Shown here in pieces: positions 15,603-23,415 of a DNA stretch of 51,922 nucleotides. Within the stretch, counting starts at the first letter, position 1, and each line of letters opens with the position of its first letter. Both the position numbers and the translations under genes were made by a program. This stretch comes from Actinomycetes bacterium (GTDB taxonomy: Bacteria; Actinomycetota; Acidimicrobiia; Acidimicrobiales; Bog-793): contig JAKCCH010000012.1 in NCBI GenBank assembly GCA_021838945.1, positions 1 through 51,922 of the forward strand, written 5' to 3'. Under the pieces are notes generated by a model. The model worked only from the letters and a program-made list of their open reading frames with translations, was not told the DNA's origin and did not search any database.

Positions 15603-17765
15603 GTGACCACGGAGGACTCAGAGACCACACTGCCCGTCGCCGAGCGCCGGCCCCATCACCTCACCGCCCACGGCGACACGCGCGTGGACGACTGGTACTG
15701 GGTCCGGGACCGCGACGATCCGGCCGTCATGCCGCTGCTCGAGGCCGAGAACGCCTACACGGCCGCCGCGACCGCACACCTCGACCCACTGGTCGATCAG
15801 GTCTACCGGGAGATCCTCGGCCACACCCAGCTGACGGACGTGTCCTACCCGGTGCCGAAGGGGAGCTGGGCCTACTACTCCCGCACGATCGAAGGAGCCG
15901 ACTACTCCGTCTTCTGCCGCCGACCGTTCGACGCGCCGCTCCCTGAGCCCGGCGACGGCAAGGACGACCCTCACGAGACGGTCCTCCTCGACGAGAACGA
16001 GCTCGCCCGCGGTCACGAGTACCTGGAGGTCGGAGACCGCGCGCTGACACGTGACCAGCGGCTCCTCGCTTACGCGGCGGACTTCACGGGATCAGAGCTC
16101 ATGACGATCCGGATCCGTGACATCGAGACCGGCAGGGACCTCGACGACGTGATCGAGGGCGCCTACTACGGGCTTGCCTTCGCGGCCGACAATGCCACGC
16201 TCTTCTACACCAGACCCGACGAGACGCGCCGGCCGTACCAGGTGTGGCGCCACCGCCTCGGCACGCCGCCCGAGGCGGACGAGCGGGTGTTCGAGGAGGA
16301 GGACGAGCGTTTCTTCGTGGGTGTCGACACGACGAAGGACGAGCGGTTCGTCGTGATCGAGGTCGAGAGCAGCATCACGAGCGAATGGCACTTCATCGCC
16401 GCCGCGACACCGGACGAGGCTCCACAGGTCGTGACACCCCGGCGCAACGATGTCCTGTACTCCATCGAGCACCACGAAGGCGAGTGGCTGATCCTCTCGA
16501 ACGACGGCGCCGAGAATTTCTCCCTGTGGCGGGCGCCTGTCGGCAACTCCTCGCGGGAGAGCTGGCGTCTCCTCGTGGCCGAGCGTGACGACGTCTTGCT
16601 CGAGCACCTCGACGTGATCGCCGGCCACGCCCTGATCGGCGAGCGCGGCCACGCCACGACGGCCGTGCGGGTCCTTCCGCTCGACGGCGGCGAACCGCGC
16701 CTCGTAGAAGCGCCGCCGGCAGGGACGGCGTTCCTCGCCCAGAACTGGCAGTTCTCGACCCCGGCGATCCGATACGAGACCTCGACGCTCGTCGAGCCGA
16801 CGACGTTGCACGAGCTCGACCTCGCCACAGGGCAGAGCCGCGCGCTCCGCCGCCTGCCGGTCCCGAACTACGAGCCGTCGGCCTATCGGACCGAACAGGC
16901 ATGGGCGAAGTCGGAGGACGGCACGGAGGTGCCGATCACCCTCGCGTGGCGGGCCGACCGCCCAAGCGGTCCCGGCCCCGCCCTCCTCTACGGCTACGGA
17001 GCCTACGGGTTGAGCACGGATCCGTCGTGGCGAGGGCACGGGCCGATCCACCCGCTCCTCGACCGAGGCGTGCTGGTCGTGATGGCCCATGTGAGAGGCG
17101 GGGAGGAGCTCGGGCGGCACTGGTACCTCGACGGCAAGCTCGACAAGAAACGCAACTCCTTCCAGGACTTCATCGCCGCCGCCCACTTCCTCGTGGAGGA
17201 GGGCTGGACGACGCGACAGCAGCTCGCTGCCAACGGGGCGAGCGCCGGCGGGCTGCTCATGGGCGCGTCCGTCAACCTCGACCCCGATGCGTTCGCGGCA
17301 GTCGTCGCCGAGGTCCCTTTCGTCGACTGCCTGACGACGACGCTCGACGCCTCACTCCCCCTCACGACGAACGAATGGGAAGAGTGGGGCGACCCGGTGT
17401 CGAGCGAGGACGCTTACCGCTGGATCAGGGAGTACTCCCCCTACGACAACGTGCAGGAGCGCCGGTATCCGCGGATGCTCGTCACGGGCGGCCTGACCGA
17501 TCCGCGCGTCGGCTACTTCGAGCCGGTGAAGTGGGTGCAGAAGCTTCGCTTGCTGAGCCCGGAGAGCTCCTCGGGCATCCTCCTCAGGATGGAGCTGTCA
17601 GCCGGCCACTTCGGGCCCTCCGGGCGCTACGACGCCTGGAAGCGCCGGGCCTTCCTGCTCGCCTTCGTGCTCGACGCAACGGGCGCGGCGGCCCGGGATG
17701 CCGACGGCCGCGGCGGGCGTCACGCCGACGACGGAGGCGTCGACGGGTTGAAGAGGACGTCGTAG
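15603..17765 (+). CDS. ptrB: Oligopeptidase B (prolyl oligopeptidase family S9A)
   Basis: A 720-residue serine peptidase that cleaves short peptides after basic residues. The N-terminal part is the seven-bladed propeller, starting DDWYWVRDRDDP. The C-terminal alpha/beta-hydrolase domain has nucleophile Ser547 in NGASAGG, Asp633 in GGLTDPRVGYFEP and His669 in SAGHFGPSGRYD; PVKWVQKLR is typical of oligopeptidase B. No signal peptide, so cytoplasmic. The GTG at 15603 is the first start before the conserved region. Its last 46 nt overlap the convergent membrane-protein gene, and those final codons (after ATGAAARD) are low-complexity and lie beyond the fold. Confidence 0.92.
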   Translation: MTTEDSETTLPVAERRPHHLTAHGDTRVDDWYWVRDRDDPAVMPLLEAENAYTAAATAHLDPLVDQVYREILGHTQLTDVSYPVPKGSWAYYSRTIEGADYSVFCRRPFDAPLPEPGDGKDDPHETVLLDENELARGHEYLEVGDRALTRDQRLLAYAADFTGSELMTIRIRDIETGRDLDDVIEGAYYGLAFAADNATLFYTRPDETRRPYQVWRHRLGTPPEADERVFEEEDERFFVGVDTTKDERFVVIEVESSITSEWHFIAAATPDEAPQVVTPRRNDVLYSIEHHEGEWLILSNDGAENFSLWRAPVGNSSRESWRLLVAERDDVLLEHLDVIAGHALIGERGHATTAVRVLPLDGGEPRLVEAPPAGTAFLAQNWQFSTPAIRYETSTLVEPTTLHELDLATGQSRALRRLPVPNYEPSAYRTEQAWAKSEDGTEVPITLAWRADRPSGPGPALLYGYGAYGLSTDPSWRGHGPIHPLLDRGVLVVMAHVRGGEELGRHWYLDGKLDKKRNSFQDFIAAAHFLVEEGWTTRQQLAANGASAGGLLMGASVNLDPDAFAAVVAEVPFVDCLTTTLDASLPLTTNEWEEWGDPVSSEDAYRWIREYSPYDNVQERRYPRMLVTGGLTDPRVGYFEPVKWVQKLRLLSPESSSGILLRMELSAGHFGPSGRYDAWKRRAFLLAFVLDATGAAARDADGRGGRHADDGGVDGLKRTS

Positions 17766-18805
17766 GGCTGGACGTAACCGGGCAGCCGGACCGGGAGGCC
17801 GTTCACCTTCACGCCGAGGTACTGAGGGGCGCCGATCCTGATGACGAGCGGTCCTGAGGCCTGGTAGGTGGCGCTCTGGCCGGGCGCGAGCGTCTCCTGC
17901 CAGACGTCGGGGCCGTTCAGGGTCTGCTGGATGCCGACCCAGCAGGCACTGCCCGTGTCGGTGAGGAGCACCGTGTACGTGCCCTTCGGGGCGACGAAGG
18001 CCACCTGCTGGGGGGACGTCGAGACCGGCACCAGCTCCGAAGGGGCCGTCGTGGTCGGCGCCTGCGTCGACGGCACCACCTTGGCGTGGTGCAACGGATG
18101 GTGGTGGTGCAATCCGGCCGCGGCGGGATGCGGCTTCTTTCCGAGCACGGTCACGCCGACGAGCACCAGCACGACGACGACGAGCACGGCTGCGGCGATG
18201 CTCATGACCCGGCCCATCGGGAGCCTCGTGAGTCGGCTGCTGTGCTCGAGCCGCTCTCGCGCGGGGGCGCCCGCGGGTGCGGTGTCGGGCGCGGACGCGG
18301 CGCCACTGGACAAAGACGCGGCGGCGGGAATCCGGGAGGTGGCGGTCGTGGGGGCGCCGGAGATGAGCGGGATCGCCGTCGTGCGCTGGGCCTCTTCCTG
18401 CGCCCGTTCGAAGGCGTCGCTGTCGTCGGCGAACTGAACAGGGACGTTCTCGATGCGCGGTCGCTCGAAGATCGAGGAAGGCACCGGGATGTGCGCCGGC
18501 TCTCCGTCTCCCGCGTCGGCCTCCGCCGTCTCGGCCGCCTCCGTCGCCTCCGAGGCGTGGCCGGACGAGAGCGGTGGAGCACTCGAAGGATGCTCGGCCC
18601 GGATGTAACCGTGCTCGGTGTCCTCTCGCCGCACCGGCCGGATCCGCGCCGCAGCGTCGCTGCGCCGCGTCACGTCGCCGAGCAGGTGGAGGGTGCGTTC
18701 GTAACTCTCCATCGACCGCCGCTCGGAGCGGGCGAGCCCGACGCGGGACCACACGACGGCGAGTGCGACTACAGCGATGAGCCCGATGATGACGAGGGCG
18801 GTCAT
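17720..18805 (-). CDS. Membrane protein with C-terminal DUF4115 (RodZ-like) domain
   Basis: 361 residues. A first membrane segment lies at about 2-20, a long acidic and low-complexity stretch (about 60-185, including EATEAAETAEADAGDG) follows, a second strong membrane segment lies at 201-222, and then a His-rich patch LHHHHPLHH (232-240). The last 95 residues (CWVGIQQTLNGPDVWQETLAPGQS to PGYVQPYDVLFNP) resemble DUF4115, the beta-sandwich found at the C-terminus of the cell-shape protein RodZ. No helix-turn-helix is present, unlike RodZ. The function is unknown. The 3' end overlaps the convergent oligopeptidase gene by 46 nt. Confidence 0.75.
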   Translation of the reverse strand: MTALVIIGLIAVVALAVVWSRVGLARSERRSMESYERTLHLLGDVTRRSDAAARIRPVRREDTEHGYIRAEHPSSAPPLSSGHASEATEAAETAEADAGDGEPAHIPVPSSIFERPRIENVPVQFADDSDAFERAQEEAQRTTAIPLISGAPTTATSRIPAAASLSSGAASAPDTAPAGAPARERLEHSSRLTRLPMGRVMSIAAAVLVVVVLVLVGVTVLGKKPHPAAAGLHHHHPLHHAKVVPSTQAPTTTAPSELVPVSTSPQQVAFVAPKGTYTVLLTDTGSACWVGIQQTLNGPDVWQETLAPGQSATYQASGPLVIRIGAPQYLGVKVNGLPVRLPGYVQPYDVLFNPSTPPSSA

Positions 18806-18915
18806 CGGCGATCAGTCGGTCCGGGGCTGCACGCCATGGCGCCGGCCTGTCTGCCGATGAACGCGAAATGCACGAACCCATTCAAGCGCCTCCGCGCCGG
18901 GGTTCGCGCCGCGAG

Positions 18916-19920
18916 TTACTGCAACTTGATGGAAAACCCCTCGGCTGCCATCACGACCGCGAAGTCGCCTGCCGCAAGACGCGTCGCCTCCGCCTCCATG
19001 CCGTCGAGCCACTCGTCGTCGTGGGTGGGGTCGTGGTGGAAGAGCGCGAGGCGCTTCGCCCCCGAGGCCCTGGCGACTTCGAGAGCGAACCCGACGGTGC
19101 TGTGGCCCCAGTGCCCCTTGACGGCGAATTCCTCGTCGGTGTACTGGGCGTCGTGGATCAACAAGTCCGCATCGGCGGCGAGCTCGCACACGGCCTCCGA
19201 CAGCCGCGGACCTCCTTCCTCGCCCGGGCCGCCACCGGGTCGGGAGCCCCGAGGCGCTTGGTGGTCGCTCAGATACGTGATGACGAACCCGCCGCACTGC
19301 ACTCGGTACCCGAGCGTCGGTCCCCGATGCGGGACCTCGCGGGCGAGCACGACGGCATCGCCGACCCTGATCGAATCGCCGTCGGAGACCGCCCGCCAGC
19401 GCAGCAAGGACGGCAGGTCATCGAGACCGACCGGAAAGTAGGGCGGCCGGACGAAGGCGGCGAAGCTGTGCTCGAGGGTCGTGGCGTCTTTGGAGGGACC
19501 GTAGATCGTGAGGAGGGTGCCCTGGCGGATCGCCGGCCCGAAGAACGGCAGCCCCTGCACGTGGTCGAAGTGGAGGTGGGTCACGAAGGCCGAGAGCTCG
19601 AGGAGCGCGGATCCGGCGTCCGCGCCGTGATGCATGTGCTCGTTCGCTGAAACAGCCCCTGCAGGTTCTCCAACTGCGGCGTCCAGCGGGTCGGGGAGGT
19701 CGTCGGGGGGCATTCCGCGAGACAGGCTGCGTCCCGGCAGGTACCGGGCGACGAGGTCCTCTCCGAGCAACCGGCTACCCGTGCCGAGATCGAGCACGAT
19801 GGGCGGCACGTCGTCGTCGGGTTGGATCGAGACGCAAGACGTCCCGCCGCCGTAGCGGCTCATCCTCGGATCCGAGCAGGGACACGAGCCCCGGACCCCG
19901 TGGAAGGTCACCGTCGGCAC
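18916..19920 (-). CDS. Metallo-beta-lactamase-fold hydrolase (cyclic phosphodiesterase-like)
   Basis: 334 residues. VPTVTFHGVRGSCPCSD and YGGGTSC open the protein as in PhnP / class II phosphodiesterase-like MBL enzymes. The metal motif is THLHFDH (His115, His117, Asp119, His120), with further His/Asp candidates at LSDHQ, HDAQY and GHSTV. An unusual insert of about 45 residues (62-108, rich in P, D and H) precedes the metal motif. The GTG at 19920 is preceded by GGGAGGA, so the longer upstream frame is not used. The substrate is unknown; phosphodiester hydrolysis is the family-based guess. 18806-18915 holds no gene. Confidence 0.82.
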   Translation of the reverse strand: MPTVTFHGVRGSCPCSDPRMSRYGGGTSCVSIQPDDDVPPIVLDLGTGSRLLGEDLVARYLPGRSLSRGMPPDDLPDPLDAAVGEPAGAVSANEHMHHGADAGSALLELSAFVTHLHFDHVQGLPFFGPAIRQGTLLTIYGPSKDATTLEHSFAAFVRPPYFPVGLDDLPSLLRWRAVSDGDSIRVGDAVVLAREVPHRGPTLGYRVQCGGFVITYLSDHQAPRGSRPGGGPGEEGGPRLSEAVCELAADADLLIHDAQYTDEEFAVKGHWGHSTVGFALEVARASGAKRLALFHHDPTHDDEWLDGMEAEATRLAAGDFAVVMAAEGFSIKLQ

Positions 19921-20037
19921 TCGTCCTCCCTCTCGCTTTCTTGGCCGGCGCCGCCAGATCGACGCTCCTCCCGGAACCCGTTGCACGGGCCGTCCCGGAA
20001 GCCCTCCCGGAAACGCGGTGAGGTGCAGGATAGTGCC

Positions 20038-20952
20038 ATGACGGCTGAGATCAGGGAGCGGAGCGCGCAAGTCGGTGAGGCGACCTTCGGGCTGCTCGAG
20101 TGCGGACCGGCGGACGGCCCACTCGTCATCTGCCTGCACGGCTTCCCGGACACCGCTTGGAGTTGGCGGCACTTGCTGCCGGAGCTGGCCGATGCGGGGT
20201 TCCGCGGAGTTGCGCCGTACCTGCGCGGCTATGCGCCCACGTCTCTCTCACCGGACGGGCGCTACCCGCTGGCGCGCCTCGTGAAGGACGTGATCCTGCT
20301 CCACGACCATTTCGGTGCACCGCCCGGTGCTTCACTCGTCGGGCACGACTGGGGTGCCGCGGTGTCGTACGGTGCGGCTGCACTCGCCCCGGAGCGCTTC
20401 CGGCGTGTCGTCGGGATGGCCGTGCCGCCGGCGGCGGCTTTCGTACAGGGTCTGTTGCGCTTCGAGCAATTGAGGCGATCCTTCTACGTCTTCTTCTTCC
20501 AGACGGCGTTCGCGGAGGGGGTGGTGGCGGCAGACGGGATGGCGTTTCTCGAGCGGTTGTGGGATGCGTGGTCGCCGGGTTACGACGCCACCGAGGACCT
20601 CGAGCGGGTGCGCACTTCACTCGGCACGCCGAAGAACCTGGCGGCCGCGATCGGCTACTACCGGGCGATGTTCGACTTCGGCGCGCCTTCCGAAGGGCTC
20701 GAGGCCGAGGTGGCCGCGTCGCTGGCGGCGGTCACGCAGCCGACGCTCTACCTCCACGGTCGGCGCGACGGATGCGTCGGTGTCGACACGATCGAGGATC
20801 CGGGCGTGATGGCGACCCTGTCCGGCCTGCTCGGGCCGGGATCGGAGGTGGCCGTGATCGACGAGGGCGGGCACTTCCTGCATCTGGAAGTCCCGGAGGT
20901 CGTGAACCCACGCGTGCTCGACTGGCTCCGGGATGGCGGCGGCGCGTCGTGA
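20038..20952 (+). CDS. Alpha/beta hydrolase, epoxide hydrolase-like
   Basis: 304 residues. The oxyanion-hole motif is HGFPDTAWSWR, the nucleophile Asp104 lies in GHDWGAA, the acid is probably Asp244 (GRRDGC) and the base is His279 (GGHFLHLE). An aspartate nucleophile with HGFP is the signature of soluble epoxide hydrolases and haloalkane dehalogenases; I favour the former, but the lid tyrosines were not assigned with certainty. ATG 20038 follows AGGA. The stop is only 2 bp before the first repeat of the operator-like array of the next gene, so the two are probably separately regulated. Confidence 0.85.
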   Translation: MTAEIRERSAQVGEATFGLLECGPADGPLVICLHGFPDTAWSWRHLLPELADAGFRGVAPYLRGYAPTSLSPDGRYPLARLVKDVILLHDHFGAPPGASLVGHDWGAAVSYGAAALAPERFRRVVGMAVPPAAAFVQGLLRFEQLRRSFYVFFFQTAFAEGVVAADGMAFLERLWDAWSPGYDATEDLERVRTSLGTPKNLAAAIGYYRAMFDFGAPSEGLEAEVAASLAAVTQPTLYLHGRRDGCVGVDTIEDPGVMATLSGLLGPGSEVAVIDEGGHFLHLEVPEVVNPRVLDWLRDGGGAS

Positions 20953-20954
20953 GA

Positions 20955-21029
20955 TGACGCTATTCGTGCGTCGGTATGACGGTTGACAGACGTCAGGCGT
21001 GATGTCATAGTGACGTCATGGAGCTGTCA
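20955..21029 (+). repeat. Phased array of TGACGTCA-like sites (candidate operator)
   Basis: Seven 8-bp elements sit at 20955, 20966, 20977, 20988, 21000, 21011 and 21022: TGACGCTA, GTGCGTCG, TGACGGTT, AGACGTCA, TGATGTCA, TGACGTCA and AGCTGTCA. Centre-to-centre spacing is 11, 11, 11, 12, 11 and 11 bp, close to one helical turn. Most contain TGACG or CGTCA; the sixth is a perfect palindrome. The array covers the -35, -10 and first codons of the ribbon-helix-helix gene. This is the geometry that tandem RHH dimers use on DNA, so autoregulation by that protein is the natural hypothesis. Confidence 0.65.
20983..21011 (+). promoter_or_regulatory. Strong promoter of the RHH-DUF4097 unit, leaderless
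   Basis: TTGACA (20983-20988, perfect -35) and CATAGT (21006-21011, -10-like) are separated by exactly 17 bp. The A of the ATG start (21018) is 7 nt after the -10 box, which is where transcription would begin, so the mRNA should be leaderless. No Shine-Dalgarno site lies between. It is the best promoter match I saw in the window. Confidence 0.7.
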
Positions 21030-21509
21030 CCCATCGTGGAGGGCATCAGCGAGGACCTGAGACGAGCCGGTGCCGTCGGCGGAGACGAGACCCGCCGAGT
21101 GGCGGAGGTGCTCGTGGCGAGCGTCGAGTCGTCCGTGCGCCTTCACCTCCTCGACGCGCTGCACGAAGCGGCCCGGGAGCTGTCCGAATCCGCCCCCGGC
21201 GCCCGCGTCGAGGTCCGGCTCGAAGGGCGGGACCCCGTCCTGTCCCTCGTGCCGGAGGCGAGCTCTGCCGGCGGAGCGGAGACGATCGACGCGGATCGCC
21301 TCGCCGAGTACATCGACGATGAGCTCGCCCGGCTCACGCTCCGCCTTCCCGAAGGCCTGAAAGGCCAGGTGGAGGGCGTGGCCGCCCGTGCCGGGGCGTC
21401 GATCAACTCCTGGATCGTCCAGGCGCTGGTTCACGCCCTCGAGCAGGGCAGCGTGCAACAGGCGAGCCGCCGGATGCCCCGGCGCATGACCGGATACGTC
21501 CGTGGTTGA
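21018..21509 (+). CDS. Ribbon-helix-helix (HicB C-terminal-like) protein
   Basis: 163 residues. The C-terminal third, LTLRLPEGLKGQVEGVAARAG followed by ASINSWIVQALVHAL (about 104-140), is a ribbon-helix-helix DNA-binding motif as in HicB or Arc-type regulators. The N-terminal 100 residues are helical, with a beta stretch ARVEVRLEGRDPVLSLV. There is no HicA-like toxin; the partner downstream is a DUF4097 protein, 14 nt away. Start ATG 21018 is at the predicted transcription start. Known families use this fold for autorepression, and the phased array over its own promoter supports that here. The pairing with DUF4097 is seen in other actinobacteria, but its role is not known to me. Confidence 0.8.
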   Translation: MELSPIVEGISEDLRRAGAVGGDETRRVAEVLVASVESSVRLHLLDALHEAARELSESAPGARVEVRLEGRDPVLSLVPEASSAGGAETIDADRLAEYIDDELARLTLRLPEGLKGQVEGVAARAGASINSWIVQALVHALEQGSVQQASRRMPRRMTGYVRG

Positions 21510-21523
21510 AAGGAGCAAGTGAG

Positions 21524-22306
21524 ATGGACTGGAACTTCGTCGCCGTCGGCCCCGTCGTTGCGACCGTCCAAGTGCCGGCCGGGCAGGTCGACCTCCATCC
21601 GGAGACCGACGGAGAGATCCGTGTGTCGCTCGAACCGGGATCGTCCTCGAACAGGGCGAGGGAGCTCGTCGCGGCGTCGCGGGTCACCTTCGAGTCCGGG
21701 CGCCTCGACGTGCACGTGCCGTCTCGCACGTTCAAGAACGCCGAGGTGCTCTGCACGGTGCGGCTCCCGGTCGGATCGTCTGTGACGGTCAGGACCGGCT
21801 CGGCGGACGTGCGCTGTGCGGGAACGGTCGGAGACTTCACCGCCACCGTGGCAAGCGGCGACGTCGACGTGGAGAACGTGGAAGGCGAGCTCTCGGTCAC
21901 GATTGCGAGCGGCGATCTTCGCTGCGAACGTGTCTCGAATCGCGCCCGCCTGCGCGGCGCCAGCGGCGACGTCACGATCGGGCAGGCGGGAGGTCCGGTC
22001 GAGCTCTCGGTCGCGAGCGGTGACATCGAGATCGGTGATGCGGCCGCCTCGGTGAAGGCAGACAACGCCTCCGGCGACGTGGAGATCCGGCGTGCCCACG
22101 AAGGCGAGATCAGGGCGAAGACCGCCTCGGGCGACATCACCGTCGGCGTGGCCTCCGGCGTAGGCGCCTACCTCGACGTGCGCAGCTTGAGCGGCGACAT
22201 GACTTGCACGCTGCCGTTCGACGAGAGCGAGCCGGGAGACGCCAAGCTGCGCATCATCTGCGAGAGCGTCAGCGGCGACGTGGCGATCGTGCCGGCCGGC
22301 ACCTGA
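21524..22306 (+). CDS. DUF4097-type beta-helix protein with SGD repeats
   Basis: 260 residues. After an N-terminal strand-rich segment, the body is a ladder of about ten short repeats centred on SGDV/SGDI (ASGDVDVENVEG, ASGDLRCERV, ASGDVTIGQAG, ASGDIEIGDA and so on), one turn per 17-20 residues, as in DUF4097 beta-solenoids often called putative adhesins. It has no signal peptide, membrane segment or lipobox, so it should stay in the cytoplasm. ATG 21524 has AAGGAG at 21510-21515, spaced 8 nt. It is in an operon with the RHH gene. A scaffold or partner that controls the RHH protein is possible but speculative. Confidence 0.85.
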   Translation: MDWNFVAVGPVVATVQVPAGQVDLHPETDGEIRVSLEPGSSSNRARELVAASRVTFESGRLDVHVPSRTFKNAEVLCTVRLPVGSSVTVRTGSADVRCAGTVGDFTATVASGDVDVENVEGELSVTIASGDLRCERVSNRARLRGASGDVTIGQAGGPVELSVASGDIEIGDAAASVKADNASGDVEIRRAHEGEIRAKTASGDITVGVASGVGAYLDVRSLSGDMTCTLPFDESEPGDAKLRIICESVSGDVAIVPAGT

Positions 22307-22352
22307 CCAGCTACAGCACCAGGCGACCCGCTGCGCCTGCACGGGCAGGGCC

Positions 22353-22374
22353 GGCCACAGCACGAGCTGTGGCC
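22353..22374 (+). terminator. Hairpin after the DUF4097 gene
   Basis: GGCCACAGC / GCTGTGGCC form a perfect 9-bp stem with an ACGA loop, 46 nt after the DUF4097 stop. There is no U-tract, as usual for high-GC intrinsic terminators. It is symmetrical and may also stop the opposite strand. Confidence 0.6.
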
Positions 22375-22423
22375 GTGGCCGGATCGGCTCTCAGCACGAG
22401 TCCTTCCAGAGCCCTGCACCGCT

Positions 22424-22443
22424 AGCCCGGGGAGAGCCGGGCT
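22424..22443. terminator. Second hairpin between DUF4097 and the mutY relic
   Basis: AGCCCGG / CCGGGCT form a 7-bp stem with a GGAGAG loop. It lies downstream of the minus-strand mutY relic and of the plus-strand DUF4097 gene, so it can serve either. The stretch 22307-22506 otherwise holds nothing I can call a gene. Confidence 0.45.
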
Positions 22444-22506
22444 CCCCCTCGGCGTGGCAGCGTAGTGACTGAGACTTCGTCATGACAATAGGAATGACCA
22501 GGGCCG

Positions 22507-22901
22507 TCAGCTGCCTCGCTCGACGTGGCCCGTGCTCGACGGTCCCGCAGCCTGCGAACCGGCGATCCGGTAGCCGTCCGGCACCGGCTCGAGCAGCCCG
22601 TGCGTCACGAGGACGACCGATGCCCGGCAGGGACTCGAGATCCTCGCGCTCGCTCGGGATGCAGCCGCCGTGACGCTCGACGATCTCGGCCGCGGCTCGC
22701 TGCAGCGCGACGGCGCGGCGCGGATAACCGAGCCCGGACCACAGCACGAGGACCTCGGTGAGGGGAGCCGACGCGAGCGCCGCTGGGTCGGCCCACGGGT
22801 CGCCCGCCAACGGCGGCATCCGCCACGGCAGGCCGTCGCGCTCGGCTCTCACCTCCGAGCTCCGCCACCACTCGACGACGGTCGCGGCGGCGGCGTGCTC
22901 A
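22507..22901 (-). pseudogene. mutY relic (A/G-specific adenine glycosylase) with two internal deletions
   Basis: The minus strand encodes VVEWWRSSEVRAERDGLPWR and then DPWA, directly followed by DPAALASAPLTEVLVLWSGLGYPRR to LESLPGIG, and then, in another frame from about 22618, VLVTHGLLEPVPDGYRIAGS before a stop at 22507. These match the start, middle and very end of actinobacterial MutY in order. The first gap removes the SExMLQQT segment with the catalytic Glu. The second removes the catalytic Asp region, the 4Fe-4S cysteines and most of the C-terminal domain, and shifts the frame. It begins at the mch stop with no clear start codon. It cannot encode a working glycosylase. Confidence 0.75.
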
Positions 22902-23408
22902 GTCCCAGGCGTTCTCGTACGGCCGCCGTCGGACCGGCAATGCGTCACGCTTCCAGACGAGGAGCTTGCGGCGGAAGTAGCAGACCTCGTCCCCGTGCTG
23001 GTTGAAGCCCTTCGTCTCGACTGTCACGACGCCCCGGTCCGGCTTCGACTTCGACTCGACCACGTCGAGCACCCTTGTCTCGGCGTAGATCGTGTCGCCG
23101 TGGAACGTCGGCTTCTTGTGCTGGAGGGACTCGACCTCGAGGTTGGCGATGCACGACCCCGACACGTCCGGCACGCTCATCCCGAGCACGAGGGAGTAAA
23201 CGAGGTTGCCCACCACGACGTTGCGTCCCTGCGGCGTGTCGTTCTCCGCGTACCAGGCATCCGTGTGCAGCGGGTGGTGGTTCATCGTGATCATGCAGAA
23301 GAGGTGGTCGTCGTACTCGGTCACCGTCTTGCCCGGCCAGTGCCGGTAGACGTCCCCGACGACGAAGTCCTCGAGAGCACGCCCGAAGGGGCGCTCGTGG
23401 GCGGTCAT
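22899..23408 (-). CDS. mch: MaoC-type mesaconyl-CoA hydratase (beta-methylmalyl-CoA dehydratase)
   Basis: 169 residues with a hot-dog fold. The hydratase motif TMNHHPLHTD supplies Asn43 and His48 at the usual catalytic positions. The opening FGRALEDFVVGDVYRHWPGKTVTEYDDHLFC and the block VVGNLVYSLVLGMSVPDVSG are those of the MaoC protein in actinobacterial ethylmalonyl-CoA gene sets. Expected reaction: mesaconyl-CoA + H2O to (2R,3S)-beta-methylmalyl-CoA. The assignment gains weight from mcd and mcl within 6 kb. It follows the 23416 gene by 7 nt on the same strand. A generic enoyl-CoA hydratase is the alternative. Confidence 0.8.
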   Translation of the reverse strand: MTAHERPFGRALEDFVVGDVYRHWPGKTVTEYDDHLFCMITMNHHPLHTDAWYAENDTPQGRNVVVGNLVYSLVLGMSVPDVSGSCIANLEVESLQHKKPTFHGDTIYAETRVLDVVESKSKPDRGVVTVETKGFNQHGDEVCYFRRKLLVWKRDALPVRRRPYENAWD

Positions 23409-23415
23409 GGGGCGG

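Noticed and set aside
21018-21509. HicB antitoxin of a toxin-antitoxin pair
   Set aside because: No HicA or other toxin is adjacent; the partner is a DUF4097 protein, so TA is not supported.
22391-22948. A live mutY gene
   Set aside because: The frame lacks the catalytic Glu and Asp segments and the Fe-S cysteines, and the true C-terminus is in another frame.
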